Source: an uncultured Desulfobulbus sp. (lineage in GTDB: Bacteria; Desulfobacterota; Desulfobulbia; Desulfobulbales; Desulfobulbaceae). From it: a stretch of DNA of 64,000 bases. Positions 32,796-41,325 of this stretch are shown here, one piece after another (within the stretch, counting starts at the first letter, position 1; each line of letters begins with the position of its first letter). The stretch is taken from the NCBI RefSeq assembly GCF_963665445.1, contig NZ_OY762276.1:1892001-1956000 (forward strand), given 5' to 3'. The notes under the pieces are model-generated. The model worked only from the letters and a program-made list of their open reading frames with translations. It had not been told where the DNA came from and did no database searches. The position numbers were made by a program, and so were the translations under genes.

Positions 32796-35354
32796 ATGAA
32801 AAAATCGCAGCGAGACACATATACCCTTACCGAAGACTTCGAAGACCTGACCCTCTTTGCCAATGAGTCCTTCGATACCCAGGATGTTGACCTCTTTGAG
32901 TTCACCAGTGAAGAGTCCTCGCCGTTGACACGGCTTAAATCGATTATCCTGTCCCTGGACTGGGAAATAAACGATGAGATCCTCCAGGAACTTGCCGATG
33001 AAATCGGCAACCTGCAACCGATGTGGCAGGGAGACAAGGTAGCTGAGGTATACCTTCAGGGGCTGGCCAAGATCGGCAATTATATCCGCACCAAGGGCGC
33101 CTATGCACACCCCAACTCCATTAAGCTCCTACTGACCTTTTTCTACAACTTCGAGAAGATTATTTCTTCGCCTGACATATCCGGAGACCAGATCACCCAG
33201 CTGCTCAAGGGAGATGTCCGAAAATTCAAGATCCTGCAATATCAGATCACCCGGAGCGAACAGGGCGAGGAGCTGCCTCAGGAAGATTTCTCCTTCATCC
33301 CTGTACCGACCGACCATGGCACCGTGTCGCCTCCCGAAGACGCCCCTCCCACACAGTTGCTCAAAGCTGCAATTCTCGGGCTTGATTGGGAAGTCACTGA
33401 TGAAAGTCTTGTTCAGTTCAATGCCAACTTGGCCGCCTGCCATCAGCAGATGACCGAAAACAAACCGGCACTGGTTCTTCTCCAGGGACTGCAGGCCCTT
33501 GGCGACTACATCGCCGATGAGCGAGCCAACTCCCATCCGGACGCCTTCACCCTGCTGCACTCCTTTAACGAGGCCCTTGACAGGGTAACCACTCAATCGC
33601 CTCCGGATGAGAATGAGGTGCAGGAACTCCTGGTTGATCGAATCAATCGCCTCAACAACCTGAAGATGGTCATCGCCAACACGGAAGCCACCGCATCGGT
33701 TGATGAGGCCTTGATCGCAGGGGTTGTCGAGGAAATCAGCGGTCCGACAACCTATCACCAGCCCGAAAATTTCGAGGCAACAATCGAGGAAATTTCTTCC
33801 CCTGTATCTCCAGCCGTGGAGGAGCCAGCTGCTGAGTCTCATCCGCCAGAGGAGGATACCTTCTCCCTGGGCGATGAGATCGATTCCATTTTCGGCATGG
33901 AGGCCAAACCTGCCATGGAGACAGCGGATGAGCAGTATCCGGATGAAATCCTTCCTCCAGACGCCATTCACCCGGTGGACGATGAGTTGGCCGACGACCT
34001 GATCGGAGCGCAACTCAGTTCCAAGCGCGGATTTGCGCCGGCTCTCTCCGAAACCGAGGAAGATGCCGGATTCAACGTCGATGCAGCTGACATGGATCTC
34101 CCAGAACAAAACGATCTGGCAGAACAGCTTGACTTTCTCTTTGCCGATTCAGAGGATTCCGAACTGGTCCTGGAAGATACCTCGACTGGCAACGAGGGAA
34201 TCTCTCTGCCCGAATTTTCTATGGACGAACCCATTGCCGCCCTGGCCGATGTAGAATTTTCCCTGGAAGAAACGGGTGAGAAGGGAGAAGAACCCGTCCT
34301 GACGCCTGTTCTGGAAGAAAGTGTGCTTGATATTGAAAGCAAGCTCGACAGCTTTTTCACCGATACAGACGAGCAACCCGTGGAAACGGTCAGCTCGGAT
34401 GCAAAGGCTGAGGCGGCAGAAAACTCTCTCTTCTTTGAAGACGCAGCCAGCCCGACGGCCGCCCTTGCTGACAGCGACGAACAAGGTGGATTCTCCGAGG
34501 AAGAGGTGGTTGCCTCTCTCAACCACTCTCCCCTTGACGAGATCGAACAGAAGCTCGATTTCTTCTTCGGCGATGAACTCGGGGAAGCCGCCGAAGCGGA
34601 GGTCGCAGACAGGGAGGCCGACCAGGCACTATCCGGGCCTGCTCCAGCACTCAGTGGCTTTGCCACAGAAACCGAGGAGGAGTTACCAGTGGCCGCTCCT
34701 AACGGCGAGGAAGAGACAACAGAGCTTTCCGGTGCCCTGGATGCTTTTTTTGATGCCGATACCCAAAGTGCCGATACAGAGGTGGCGGTGGCTGTCGATG
34801 CAGAAGACACGCTCACCGAGGCCCTTGAGGCCACCTTTGACGGTGGACAACAGCCGGTCGTGGCAGCTGCAGGATTCCCGGCTTCCCTGTCCACCCTGGG
34901 TGCCCTGTTACCGGGAGCGGTTCGTGCCCTTGATCGCGAAAAACTCAGGGAAGCAGACTCGATGCTTGCCAGCCTGCAGCTGTCCAGCCCCTCCAATGAG
35001 CACAAAGCCCTGACGCAGCTGCTGCAATCGGTGGTGACCATGCTTTCCCGCCTGCCGGCCAAGAGCGAGGCCGAGACGGAAAAGCTGATCAATTATCTCT
35101 ATGAGCAGCTATTGGCCGATACCCTTGCCCCCTCCGTGCTCATAACCGCTGTGGACAAGTTCAACCGGTGGATGCAGGCGGCCAGCGCACTCATGCCCCT
35201 GGTGCCGACGGTGGAACAGCAGGAGGACGAGGCCGTGCCGGGACCGCAGTTCAATTACACCGCCAAGGAACTGTATTTCGAGTTGGCGCAACTGCGACTG
35301 TACATGAATGAGGAATTTTCAAAAATCCGCCACCACCTCCAACATCACCATTAA
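32796..35354 (+). CDS. Large acidic protein with duplicated N-terminal domain and repeated LDxFF motifs
   Basis: An 852-residue protein I cannot assign to a named family. Residues about 43-150 and 185-290 are two copies of one domain (LKSIILSLDWEINDE and LKAAILGLDWEVTDE; both with a LLQGL/YLQGL, YI and HP pattern). Residues about 300-690 are acidic and probably disordered, with six short repeats near 358, 441, 513, 583, 643 and 673, such as IESKLDSFFT and IEQKLDFFFG. The C-terminus (about 700-850) is helical and ends in several histidines. It follows the Roadblock and GTPase genes closely, so it is a candidate effector or scaffold of that GTPase. Confidence 0.75.
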   Translation: MKKSQRDTYTLTEDFEDLTLFANESFDTQDVDLFEFTSEESSPLTRLKSIILSLDWEINDEILQELADEIGNLQPMWQGDKVAEVYLQGLAKIGNYIRTKGAYAHPNSIKLLLTFFYNFEKIISSPDISGDQITQLLKGDVRKFKILQYQITRSEQGEELPQEDFSFIPVPTDHGTVSPPEDAPPTQLLKAAILGLDWEVTDESLVQFNANLAACHQQMTENKPALVLLQGLQALGDYIADERANSHPDAFTLLHSFNEALDRVTTQSPPDENEVQELLVDRINRLNNLKMVIANTEATASVDEALIAGVVEEISGPTTYHQPENFEATIEEISSPVSPAVEEPAAESHPPEEDTFSLGDEIDSIFGMEAKPAMETADEQYPDEILPPDAIHPVDDELADDLIGAQLSSKRGFAPALSETEEDAGFNVDAADMDLPEQNDLAEQLDFLFADSEDSELVLEDTSTGNEGISLPEFSMDEPIAALADVEFSLEETGEKGEEPVLTPVLEESVLDIESKLDSFFTDTDEQPVETVSSDAKAEAAENSLFFEDAASPTAALADSDEQGGFSEEEVVASLNHSPLDEIEQKLDFFFGDELGEAAEAEVADREADQALSGPAPALSGFATETEEELPVAAPNGEEETTELSGALDAFFDADTQSADTEVAVAVDAEDTLTEALEATFDGGQQPVVAAAGFPASLSTLGALLPGAVRALDREKLREADSMLASLQLSSPSNEHKALTQLLQSVVTMLSRLPAKSEAETEKLINYLYEQLLADTLAPSVLITAVDKFNRWMQAASALMPLVPTVEQQEDEAVPGPQFNYTAKELYFELAQLRLYMNEEFSKIRHHLQHHH

Positions 35355-35382
35355 AGGCGATCTTATCTTCTCCGTGAAATAA

Positions 35383-35410
35383 GGCGGGATCGGATTTTTC
35401 CGGTCCCGCC
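35383..35410. terminator. Bidirectional terminator between scaffold gene and yejE
   Basis: GGCGGGATCGG and CCGGTCCCGCC form an 11-base stem with one mismatch and a six-base loop, followed by TTTTTATTTT on the plus strand. On the minus strand CCTTATTTC follows. It serves the convergent genes on both sides. Confidence 0.88.
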
Positions 35411-35413
35411 TTT

Positions 35414-36448
35414 TTATTTTCGTGGATCAAAGGCCTCTCGCAAGGCCTCGCCGATAAAGATGAGCAGCACCAGAGCGCCGACCAGAACGACGAAGGTGGA
35501 AAGGGAAAGCCACCAGGCCTCGATGTTGGCCTTACCCTGGGCAAGCAGCTCCCCCAAACTCGGGGTCGAAGGCGGTACGCCCAGGCCAAGGAAATCCAGG
35601 CTGGTGAGGGCCAGAATTGCCCCGGACATACGAAACGGCAAAAAGGTGATGACCGGCGTCATACTGTTGGGCAGCAGATGACGGTACATGATGGTAGCGT
35701 TGTTGACGCCCAAGGCTTTGGCGGCCTTGACATACTCCATGTTCCGTCCCTTGAGGAACTCGGCGCGAACGTAGTCCGAGAGTCCCATCCACCCGAACAG
35801 GGAAAGGAGAATCAACAGCAGCAGCATCGATGGCTTGAAGATCGAGGCAAAGATAATAAGCAGGTACAACTCGGGCATAGAGCCCCAGAGTTCAATAAAC
35901 CGCTGAAAGAAGAGATCGGTCTTCCCGCCGAAGAAGCCCTGTACCGATCCGGCGATGATCCCCAACAGGGTGCCAATGGCGGTCAAAGCCGCGCCAAAGA
36001 GGATACTGAGGCGAAACCCATAGATGAGCCGGGCAAGGACATCTCGGCCCCGGTCATCGGTGCCGAGGAAATTTTCTCGGGAGGGAGGCGCCGGGACCGG
36101 TCGCTCAAGACTGAGGTTGATCGAATTGAAGCTATGCGGATTTGGGGGAAAAAAAACAAAATTGCCCTTCTTGTGCAACTGTTCAAGGATGAAGGGATCC
36201 CGGTAATCGGTCTCGGTTTCGAAAATTCCGCCGAAGGTGGTTTCCGGATACATGGTGAACAGGGGGAAATAGGATTTTCCCTCATACTGGATGAAGAGCG
36301 GCTTGTCGTTGCTGAGTATCTCGGCGAATAGGCTAAGCCCGAACAGGCAGAGAAAGAGAATGAGCGAATAGTAGCCCCGTCTATTTTTCTTGAACCGTAT
36401 CCATCGGTTCCGGCCAAGACCGTTTCCTGTCTGACATGAGCGCGCCAT
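35414..36448 (-). CDS. yejE: ABC transporter permease YejE-like
   Basis: A 344-residue permease of the peptide/nickel (OppC) type. One N-terminal span is followed by a long periplasmic insertion (about residues 45-130) typical of YejE, then five spans with the DRGRDVLARLIYGFR and EYVKAAKALGVNN segments; the latter is the EAA loop that contacts the ATPase. The family imports oligopeptides. GGACGAAAGTAA serves as its ribosome site inside the end of yejB, whose stop abuts this ATG. No binding protein or ATPase gene lies nearby, so the rest of the transporter is encoded elsewhere or missing. Confidence 0.88.
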   Translation of the reverse strand: MARSCQTGNGLGRNRWIRFKKNRRGYYSLILFLCLFGLSLFAEILSNDKPLFIQYEGKSYFPLFTMYPETTFGGIFETETDYRDPFILEQLHKKGNFVFFPPNPHSFNSINLSLERPVPAPPSRENFLGTDDRGRDVLARLIYGFRLSILFGAALTAIGTLLGIIAGSVQGFFGGKTDLFFQRFIELWGSMPELYLLIIFASIFKPSMLLLLILLSLFGWMGLSDYVRAEFLKGRNMEYVKAAKALGVNNATIMYRHLLPNSMTPVITFLPFRMSGAILALTSLDFLGLGVPPSTPSLGELLAQGKANIEAWWLSLSTFVVLVGALVLLIFIGEALREAFDPRK

Positions 36449-37495
36449 TTACTTTCGTCCTTCAAAGCTGATCCGTGGATCAACCAGCACATAGGAAAGA
36501 TCCGAGAGTAATCTGGAGACAAGACCGATCAGGGTGAAGAAATACAATGTGCCCAAGACCACCGGATAATCACGGTTCATGACCGACTCATAGGCGAGCA
36601 GGCCCATGCCATCGAGGGAAAAGATGGTTTCGATCAGCAGACTGCCGGTAAAGAAGGCGGTGATGAAACTCCCGGGAAACCCGGTGATAATGGGAATTAT
36701 CGCATTGCGGAATACGTGCTTGTACAGCACCTGACGCTCCTCCAACCCCTTGGCCCGTGCCGTGATCACGTACTGTTTTCGAATCTCCTCGAGGAACGAA
36801 TTTTTGGTCAACAGGGTCATGACCGCCAGACTCCCCACGGTCGATGCGATGATGGGCAGGACCATGTGCCACAGATAATCGAGGATCTTGGCCATGGGGC
36901 TCAACTGATGCCAATTGTCCGAGACCAGCCCACGAAGGGGAAAAATACTCCAAAAACTGCCGCCGCCAAAGAGTACGATGAGAACGATGCCAAGGACAAA
37001 TCCGGGTATGGCATAGCCGATCAGGATGGCCGAACTGCTCACCACGTCAAAGGTCGAGCCGTCGCGGACCGCCTTGGCAATCCCCAGAGGTATGCAGACC
37101 GAATAGACAATGAGAAAACTCCACAGTCCAAGGGACATCGACACCGGCAGTTTTGAGATCACCAGCTGGGCCACACTCATGTGGTGGTAATAGGACTGAC
37201 CGAAATCAAAGGTCAGATAGTTGCGCATCATATCGAGAAATCGCTGCACCGGCGGTTTGTCGAAACCATAGAGTTTTTTCAGCTGCTCGATCCGCTCCTG
37301 ATCAAGCCCTTTGTTCCCCTGATACAGGCTTGTGGCGGCTGTCGTCTCCTGACCGGTCCCGAATCCGCTGAGCTGGGCCATCATTCGATCAACCGGGCCA
37401 CCGGGCACAAATTGGGTGACAACAAAGGTGATCAGCATCACCCCGATCAGGGTGGGGATCATCAACAGAAGCCGTTTACAAATGTAGAGAGCCAT
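36449..37495 (-). CDS. yejB: ABC transporter permease YejB-like
   Basis: A 348-residue permease of the OppB type with six predicted spans. The N-terminus (ICKRLLLMIPTLIGVMLITFVVTQFVPGGPVD) and the insertion after it, including KPPVQRFLDMMRNYLTFDFG, match YejB. The EAA loop is near YVITARAKGLEERQ. It forms a heterodimer with YejE for peptide import. Its stop codon directly abuts the yejE start, so the two are translated together. It is the first gene of this transcript; the 206 bases upstream show no clear promoter. Confidence 0.88.
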   Translation of the reverse strand: MALYICKRLLLMIPTLIGVMLITFVVTQFVPGGPVDRMMAQLSGFGTGQETTAATSLYQGNKGLDQERIEQLKKLYGFDKPPVQRFLDMMRNYLTFDFGQSYYHHMSVAQLVISKLPVSMSLGLWSFLIVYSVCIPLGIAKAVRDGSTFDVVSSSAILIGYAIPGFVLGIVLIVLFGGGSFWSIFPLRGLVSDNWHQLSPMAKILDYLWHMVLPIIASTVGSLAVMTLLTKNSFLEEIRKQYVITARAKGLEERQVLYKHVFRNAIIPIITGFPGSFITAFFTGSLLIETIFSLDGMGLLAYESVMNRDYPVVLGTLYFFTLIGLVSRLLSDLSYVLVDPRISFEGRK

Positions 37496-37701
37496 AGTGC
37501 CCAGGGGAGATCACAGGGTTATCGTCGTGGAAGTACATCGGCGAACGGGGCAGGATGTTTCCACCATCACAGTAGTCTGCCTTCGGACTTTGCGGTGAAC
37601 CTATATGGGGCATCATGTTAAATAATGGATGAGAGGTGCATACAGAGGGCATACCTTGCCACCGCACACGGTTCCCCCCCTCTTGCCCTTTGCCCAAGCC
37701 A

Positions 37702-38157
37702 TCAGCGGATGCGGATGCCGCCGACAAAATCATTGTCCTCCTGTTCGCGGCGGGTTCGCCCTGCCCGATCAAAGCTCTTCCTGGGCATCGGCTCTTCCTC
37801 CTGGAAGGGTTCGGCCACTGTTGAAGGGCGATTGCTGATGGGGGGACGATTGAGGGGTGAGCGTGTTTCCTGCTCAAGGGCACTTGCTTCACGTTTCTGC
37901 GGGACAACCGGGTGTTGCGTTTGCGGAAATTCGACCTCTTCCTCCATTCGCGGACCGGTAGTCCTCCCCTTCTCTGCAACAGGTTTCTTGAGAAAGGCCA
38001 ACAGACCGTCCTGGAGCAGAGAAACATCTACCAGTTCCCAGCATTCCTGTCCCATCAGGTTCAGGGTCTTTTCCATTTCCTCATCATCCACGTACCGATC
38101 CCCAAGCAGACCGTCTTTGGTAAATTCAAACAGGATTGTTCGATATTGCCAGACCAT
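37702..38157 (-). CDS. DUF4177-like protein with disordered tail
   Basis: A 151-residue protein. The first 60 residues resemble DUF4177: WQYRTILFEFTKDGLLGD, then LNLMGQECWELVDVS. The remaining 90 residues are rich in Pro, Glu and Arg and look disordered, ending DFVGGIRIR. GAGGAGAGGATGAG precedes the ATG. It stands between avtA and yejB on the same strand with no clear link to either. Function is unknown. Confidence 0.65.
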   Translation of the reverse strand: MVWQYRTILFEFTKDGLLGDRYVDDEEMEKTLNLMGQECWELVDVSLLQDGLLAFLKKPVAEKGRTTGPRMEEEVEFPQTQHPVVPQKREASALEQETRSPLNRPPISNRPSTVAEPFQEEEPMPRKSFDRAGRTRREQEDNDFVGGIRIR

Positions 38158-38260
38158 CTCATCCTCTCCTCAAAAAGGAAATAATTTTATCGTTATCGAG
38201 GCGTTTTACGAGAACGACAGCGTGCACTGCCACCCAATGCCTTTGCCCCTGATACGTACA

Positions 38261-39520
38261 TCAAGGTTGTTCTTGTTGATAGACGGCGCGCACTTCCTCG
38301 GCAATAAGGCCGATCCCCCGCCGGACATCGTGTTCATCCTGGGAATAGGTGATACGCAGGCATTCCTGCTGGTGTTGCCAGCCTGGTTCCAGCCCGGGGA
38401 AAAAATAATCGCCGGAAACCACCACCACACCTCTGGCCTTCAGCCGCTCATATAAAACTCGGCTGGAAACCGGTAGACCTGGAAACCAAATCCAAAGAAA
38501 CATCGCTCCTTCGGGGACATGCACCTTGAACGGAAAGCCGGTGAAAAAGTGATCAATAGCCTGCAACGCTGATTCCATCTTGTGGCGGTAATAGGGACGG
38601 ACAACCTCGCTACAGAGGCGAATGATCTCGCCGGATTCGATGAGAGGGGTGGTCAGCATAGCGCCGAAACTGGCCGTAGCTAGATTGATCACCGCATTGG
38701 CCCCGGAAACATGGCGAACGATCTCTGTATCGGCAACGATGATGCCGGTGCGTGCCGCTGGCAGGCCGAATTTGGAAAGCGACATGCACAAAATCAGGTG
38801 GCGATCCCACATGGGCCTGGCTTCGGTGTACATCATCCCTGGAAATGGCACCCCATAAGCGTTGTCGATAATCAGCGGAATATCGTTTTTCTTGGCTAGC
38901 TGGGCCAGCTCACCGACCTCATCGTCGGTGAGTACGTTTCCGGTGGGATTGGTGGGACGTGACACGCAGATGGCACCGATCTCCGGACCGATGTCCACCT
39001 GTTCGAAATCGACATGATATTTAAAGAAGTGTTCTCCGATCTGTTCGATTTTGGGCCGCACCGAGGTAAAGAGTTCTTCCTCTATGCCGAGATCCGCATA
39101 ACCGATATATTCCGGAGCCATCGGCAGCAGTATTTTGCGAAAGCCATCTTCAGAGGTTTTGCCGGCAAAGAGATTGAACAACAGAAAAAAAGCGTTCTGA
39201 CTGCCATTGGTCAGGCAGATATTGTCTTCACTGACATCCCAGCCGTACTCCCGGCAAAACAGTTGGGCAAGAGCCCTGCGAAAGCCGCCGTCTCCACGGG
39301 GAGGATCATAGATACCGATCAGTTTACTCAACCGCCGCTCATCATTGATCAGCCTGGCCAGGCTGTCGCGCATCGCCTCCTGGATTTCGGGAATGTGGCC
39401 TGGGTTGCCACCTCCCATCATAATCAGCTTGCCGTCGGCCATGGCTGTACCGAGATCATCCATCAACGAAAGGATACCGGCACCTGTGGAGAATTTTTGA
39501 CCAAAGGCCGAAAGTTTCAT
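38261..39520 (-). CDS. avtA: Valine-pyruvate aminotransferase AvtA
   Basis: A 419-residue fold-type I aminotransferase closely matching E. coli AvtA through its length. Landmarks are MMGGGNPGHIPEIQ, LTNGSQNAFFLLFNLFAG, PMAPEYIGYADLGIEE, CVSRPTNPTGNVLTDDE, the PLP-lysine region MSLSKFGLPAARTG, and GDYFFPGLEPGWQHQ. It interconverts valine/2-oxoisovalerate and alanine/pyruvate. The ATG at 39520 follows GGAGCGGGTTTG; the codon before it is TTG. With cimA it belongs to branched-chain amino-acid metabolism, though not in one operon. Confidence 0.94.
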   Translation of the reverse strand: MKLSAFGQKFSTGAGILSLMDDLGTAMADGKLIMMGGGNPGHIPEIQEAMRDSLARLINDERRLSKLIGIYDPPRGDGGFRRALAQLFCREYGWDVSEDNICLTNGSQNAFFLLFNLFAGKTSEDGFRKILLPMAPEYIGYADLGIEEELFTSVRPKIEQIGEHFFKYHVDFEQVDIGPEIGAICVSRPTNPTGNVLTDDEVGELAQLAKKNDIPLIIDNAYGVPFPGMMYTEARPMWDRHLILCMSLSKFGLPAARTGIIVADTEIVRHVSGANAVINLATASFGAMLTTPLIESGEIIRLCSEVVRPYYRHKMESALQAIDHFFTGFPFKVHVPEGAMFLWIWFPGLPVSSRVLYERLKARGVVVVSGDYFFPGLEPGWQHQQECLRITYSQDEHDVRRGIGLIAEEVRAVYQQEQP

Positions 39521-39594
39521 CAAACCCGCTCCTTGTACACTGATTCAGAGTCCCTCGCTGCGTGGTCGGCAGAAATGGACTACGTTCGTCTCTA

Positions 39595-39633
39595 AAACTG
39601 ATAATTTTACCAGTTTCGGAGTAAAAAATCCAA
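39595..39633 (-). promoter_or_regulatory. Candidate sigma-70 promoter and dyad for avtA
   Basis: On the minus strand TTGGAT, an 18-base spacer and TAAAAT (39604-39633) lie about 85 bases before avtA. The -10 box is embedded in the dyad AAACTG / CAGTTT (39595-39616), which could be an operator. Confidence 0.4.
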
Positions 39634-39768
39634 CCAGCAATTGCTGAAACCGTGCAATGATTGTTTTGCCTCCGGGAGCTGGCAACAACGCATGAGATCA
39701 CAGCCACCTCGAGGGTGCATTACCGTGATGTTTTGTTGTCGGGAGGATCTTTCTTTTATGAAACCGCG

Positions 39769-39957
39769 TCATTTGGCGGGGCGTACCTGAAAAAACTGAC
39801 AGGGCGAACCGGATGTGGTCAACACGACCTGAGAGGGAAAGAGGGCACTTTTAAACCCATAGGCGCGGCAGCCACGGGGGCGGGCAGGTTCGTAGGTGAT
39901 AAAAAAATGTCTGCAGAGCATACAGTTGGGAGCCTGCCCCGATGTCTTTCGTTCCAT
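39769..39957 (-). CDS. Small conserved cysteine-rich protein
   Basis: A 62-residue protein with four cysteines spaced C-x2-C-x14-C-x22-C (C12, C15, C30, C53). The pattern CMLCRHFFITYEPARPRGCRAYGFK, PSQVV, SG and CQFF recurs, from memory, in many small proteobacterial hypothetical proteins and suggests a zinc ribbon. The function is unknown. The ATG at 39957 lacks a clear ribosome site. Codon pattern and conserved spacing support it as real. It sits alone between avtA and sixA on the same strand. Confidence 0.6.
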   Translation of the reverse strand: MERKTSGQAPNCMLCRHFFITYEPARPRGCRAYGFKSALFPSQVVLTTSGSPCQFFQVRPAK

Positions 39958-39998
39958 GGTCAATGCGCAATCAGTCGACAGCGTTCAATGGTGTTTTT

Positions 39999-40096
39999 GT
40001 CGTTCTCAAAAGCCCCTCGAGAACAACGTTTCGGGGCTTCGTGATAGACTGATTTCACTGTCCGTGATTTTCAATATTTTTGACTTTTTACGATGC
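39999..40096 (-). repeat. Dispersed ~100-bp intergenic repeat, copy C
   Basis: On the minus strand it reads GGCATCGTAAAAAGTC at one end and ...GAGAACGAC-like sequence at the other. It overlaps the last codons and the stop of sixA: the TAA is part of the repeat's CGTAAAAAGTC core. Confidence 0.78.
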
Positions 40097-40585
40097 CACT
40101 TTTTTGGGATAATCAAAAAAAAGCAAGGTACCGCTCTCCGCACAGATTTCTTTCCAGGTTTGCCCAGCAAATTCAAGCCCAACAATACCGCAGGTCGGAA
40201 TGTTGTCGATCTGCAAACCTGAGAGAAAATTGACCAGCGCAGTACACTCCGGATTATGCCCCACCATCATCAATGTCTTGATTCGGGAGTCCACATTGTG
40301 GATCAGGGTCAGCAACTGTGCCACACTGGCTTCATATTGCTGTGCATCGAAGACAATCTGCTCATAGGGGTATGCAAGCTGTTGGCTATATTGACGAGCG
40401 GTTTCCCGGGCGCGTTCGGCGGGGCTGGAACAGATCAAATCCGGTTTGATTCCCTGAGCCGCCAGTCGTTTTCCCATGAGCGGCGCATCCCGTATGCCCC
40501 GCTTGTTCAATGGCCGATCAAAATCGCGCAGCTCAGGATCGCTCCAACTCGATTTTGCATGCCTGCAGATGATCAGTCGTTTCAT
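40088..40585 (-). CDS. sixA: Phosphohistidine phosphatase SixA-like
   Basis: A 165-residue histidine phosphatase. The catalytic RHG-type motif is CRHAKSSWSD (H9), with the second histidine in MMVGHNPE. The compact length and the KSSW sequence fit SixA rather than phosphoglycerate mutase. SixA removes phosphate from histidine-phosphorylated proteins in E. coli. Its start overlaps the parA stop (ATGA), making it the fourth gene of argJ-CHAD-parA-sixA. Its last codons and stop come from repeat copy C. Confidence 0.88.
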   Translation of the reverse strand: MKRLIICRHAKSSWSDPELRDFDRPLNKRGIRDAPLMGKRLAAQGIKPDLICSSPAERARETARQYSQQLAYPYEQIVFDAQQYEASVAQLLTLIHNVDSRIKTLMMVGHNPECTALVNFLSGLQIDNIPTCGIVGLEFAGQTWKEICAESGTLLFFDYPKKVAS

Positions 40586-41325
40586 GAACCAGTCTGCCCC
40601 CCACAGAGTTCCTGCCAGAGTGTTTCATAGGATTTTGCGGCCATGGAGTGGGGGTGAGCCGCGGTTACCGGTTGGCGATACACGCCCATGCGTTCAATGT
40701 CGGTGGAATACGGAATGCTGGTCGTCAAAACGCCCTGTTGCCCCTCCATGGACTGCATCACCTCCGTATGCAGTTTTTTGCGTTTTTCCACCATGGAAAA
40801 AAAGATCCGGACCTTTTCGCGCCCCTGACCGATCTCGTCGAGAAAGGCGAAGAGCTGTTCCAAAGAGAGGATGGAGAGGGTTGTGGGGATGACGGGAACC
40901 AGAATCAGATCGGCTGCATAAAAGATATTTTCCGAAAGCAGGGTGAGATTTGGAGGGCAGTCGAGCACAATCTGCTCGTACTCATCCTGTAAGGGCTGCA
41001 GTACCTTTTTCAACCGTTGTTGCGATTTTTTGCACTCATCCAGGGCGATATCGATATTGCGGTAGGAAAAGTCGGCGGGAAGCATATCCAACCCCGGGAA
41101 GTCGGTCCCGCGAATATTCTGATCGATATGTTTGCCGCCCTTGAGCAACTTTTTGGTCCCAAATTTATCAGGCGAACGAATGCGAAAATAGTAGGAGGCC
41201 GATCCCTGGGGATCCATATCAAGCAGCAGGGTTTTTCGTTCAATCGAGGCCAGGTAGGCCAGATTGACCGAGGTGGCCGTTTTCCCGACCCCGCCTTTGA
41301 TATTGTACACCGCAAGTATGCTCAT
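40582..41325 (-). CDS. ParA/MinD-family ATPase
   Basis: A 247-residue ParA-type P-loop ATPase. The deviant Walker A motif KGGVGKT is at residues 10-16, switch I has DMDPQGSASYYF, and Walker B is IVLDCPPNL. ParA proteins position cargo (plasmids, chromosomes, granules, complexes) over the nucleoid. No ParB or centromere-like repeat is visible. The gene overlaps the CHAD gene before it and sixA after it by ATGA junctions, so its cargo may involve the CHAD protein. AGGAG lies before the ATG at 41325; the longer open frame upstream is a shadow of the CHAD gene. Confidence 0.85.
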   Translation of the reverse strand: MSILAVYNIKGGVGKTATSVNLAYLASIERKTLLLDMDPQGSASYYFRIRSPDKFGTKKLLKGGKHIDQNIRGTDFPGLDMLPADFSYRNIDIALDECKKSQQRLKKVLQPLQDEYEQIVLDCPPNLTLLSENIFYAADLILVPVIPTTLSILSLEQLFAFLDEIGQGREKVRIFFSMVEKRKKLHTEVMQSMEGQQGVLTTSIPYSTDIERMGVYRQPVTAAHPHSMAAKSYETLWQELCGGQTGS

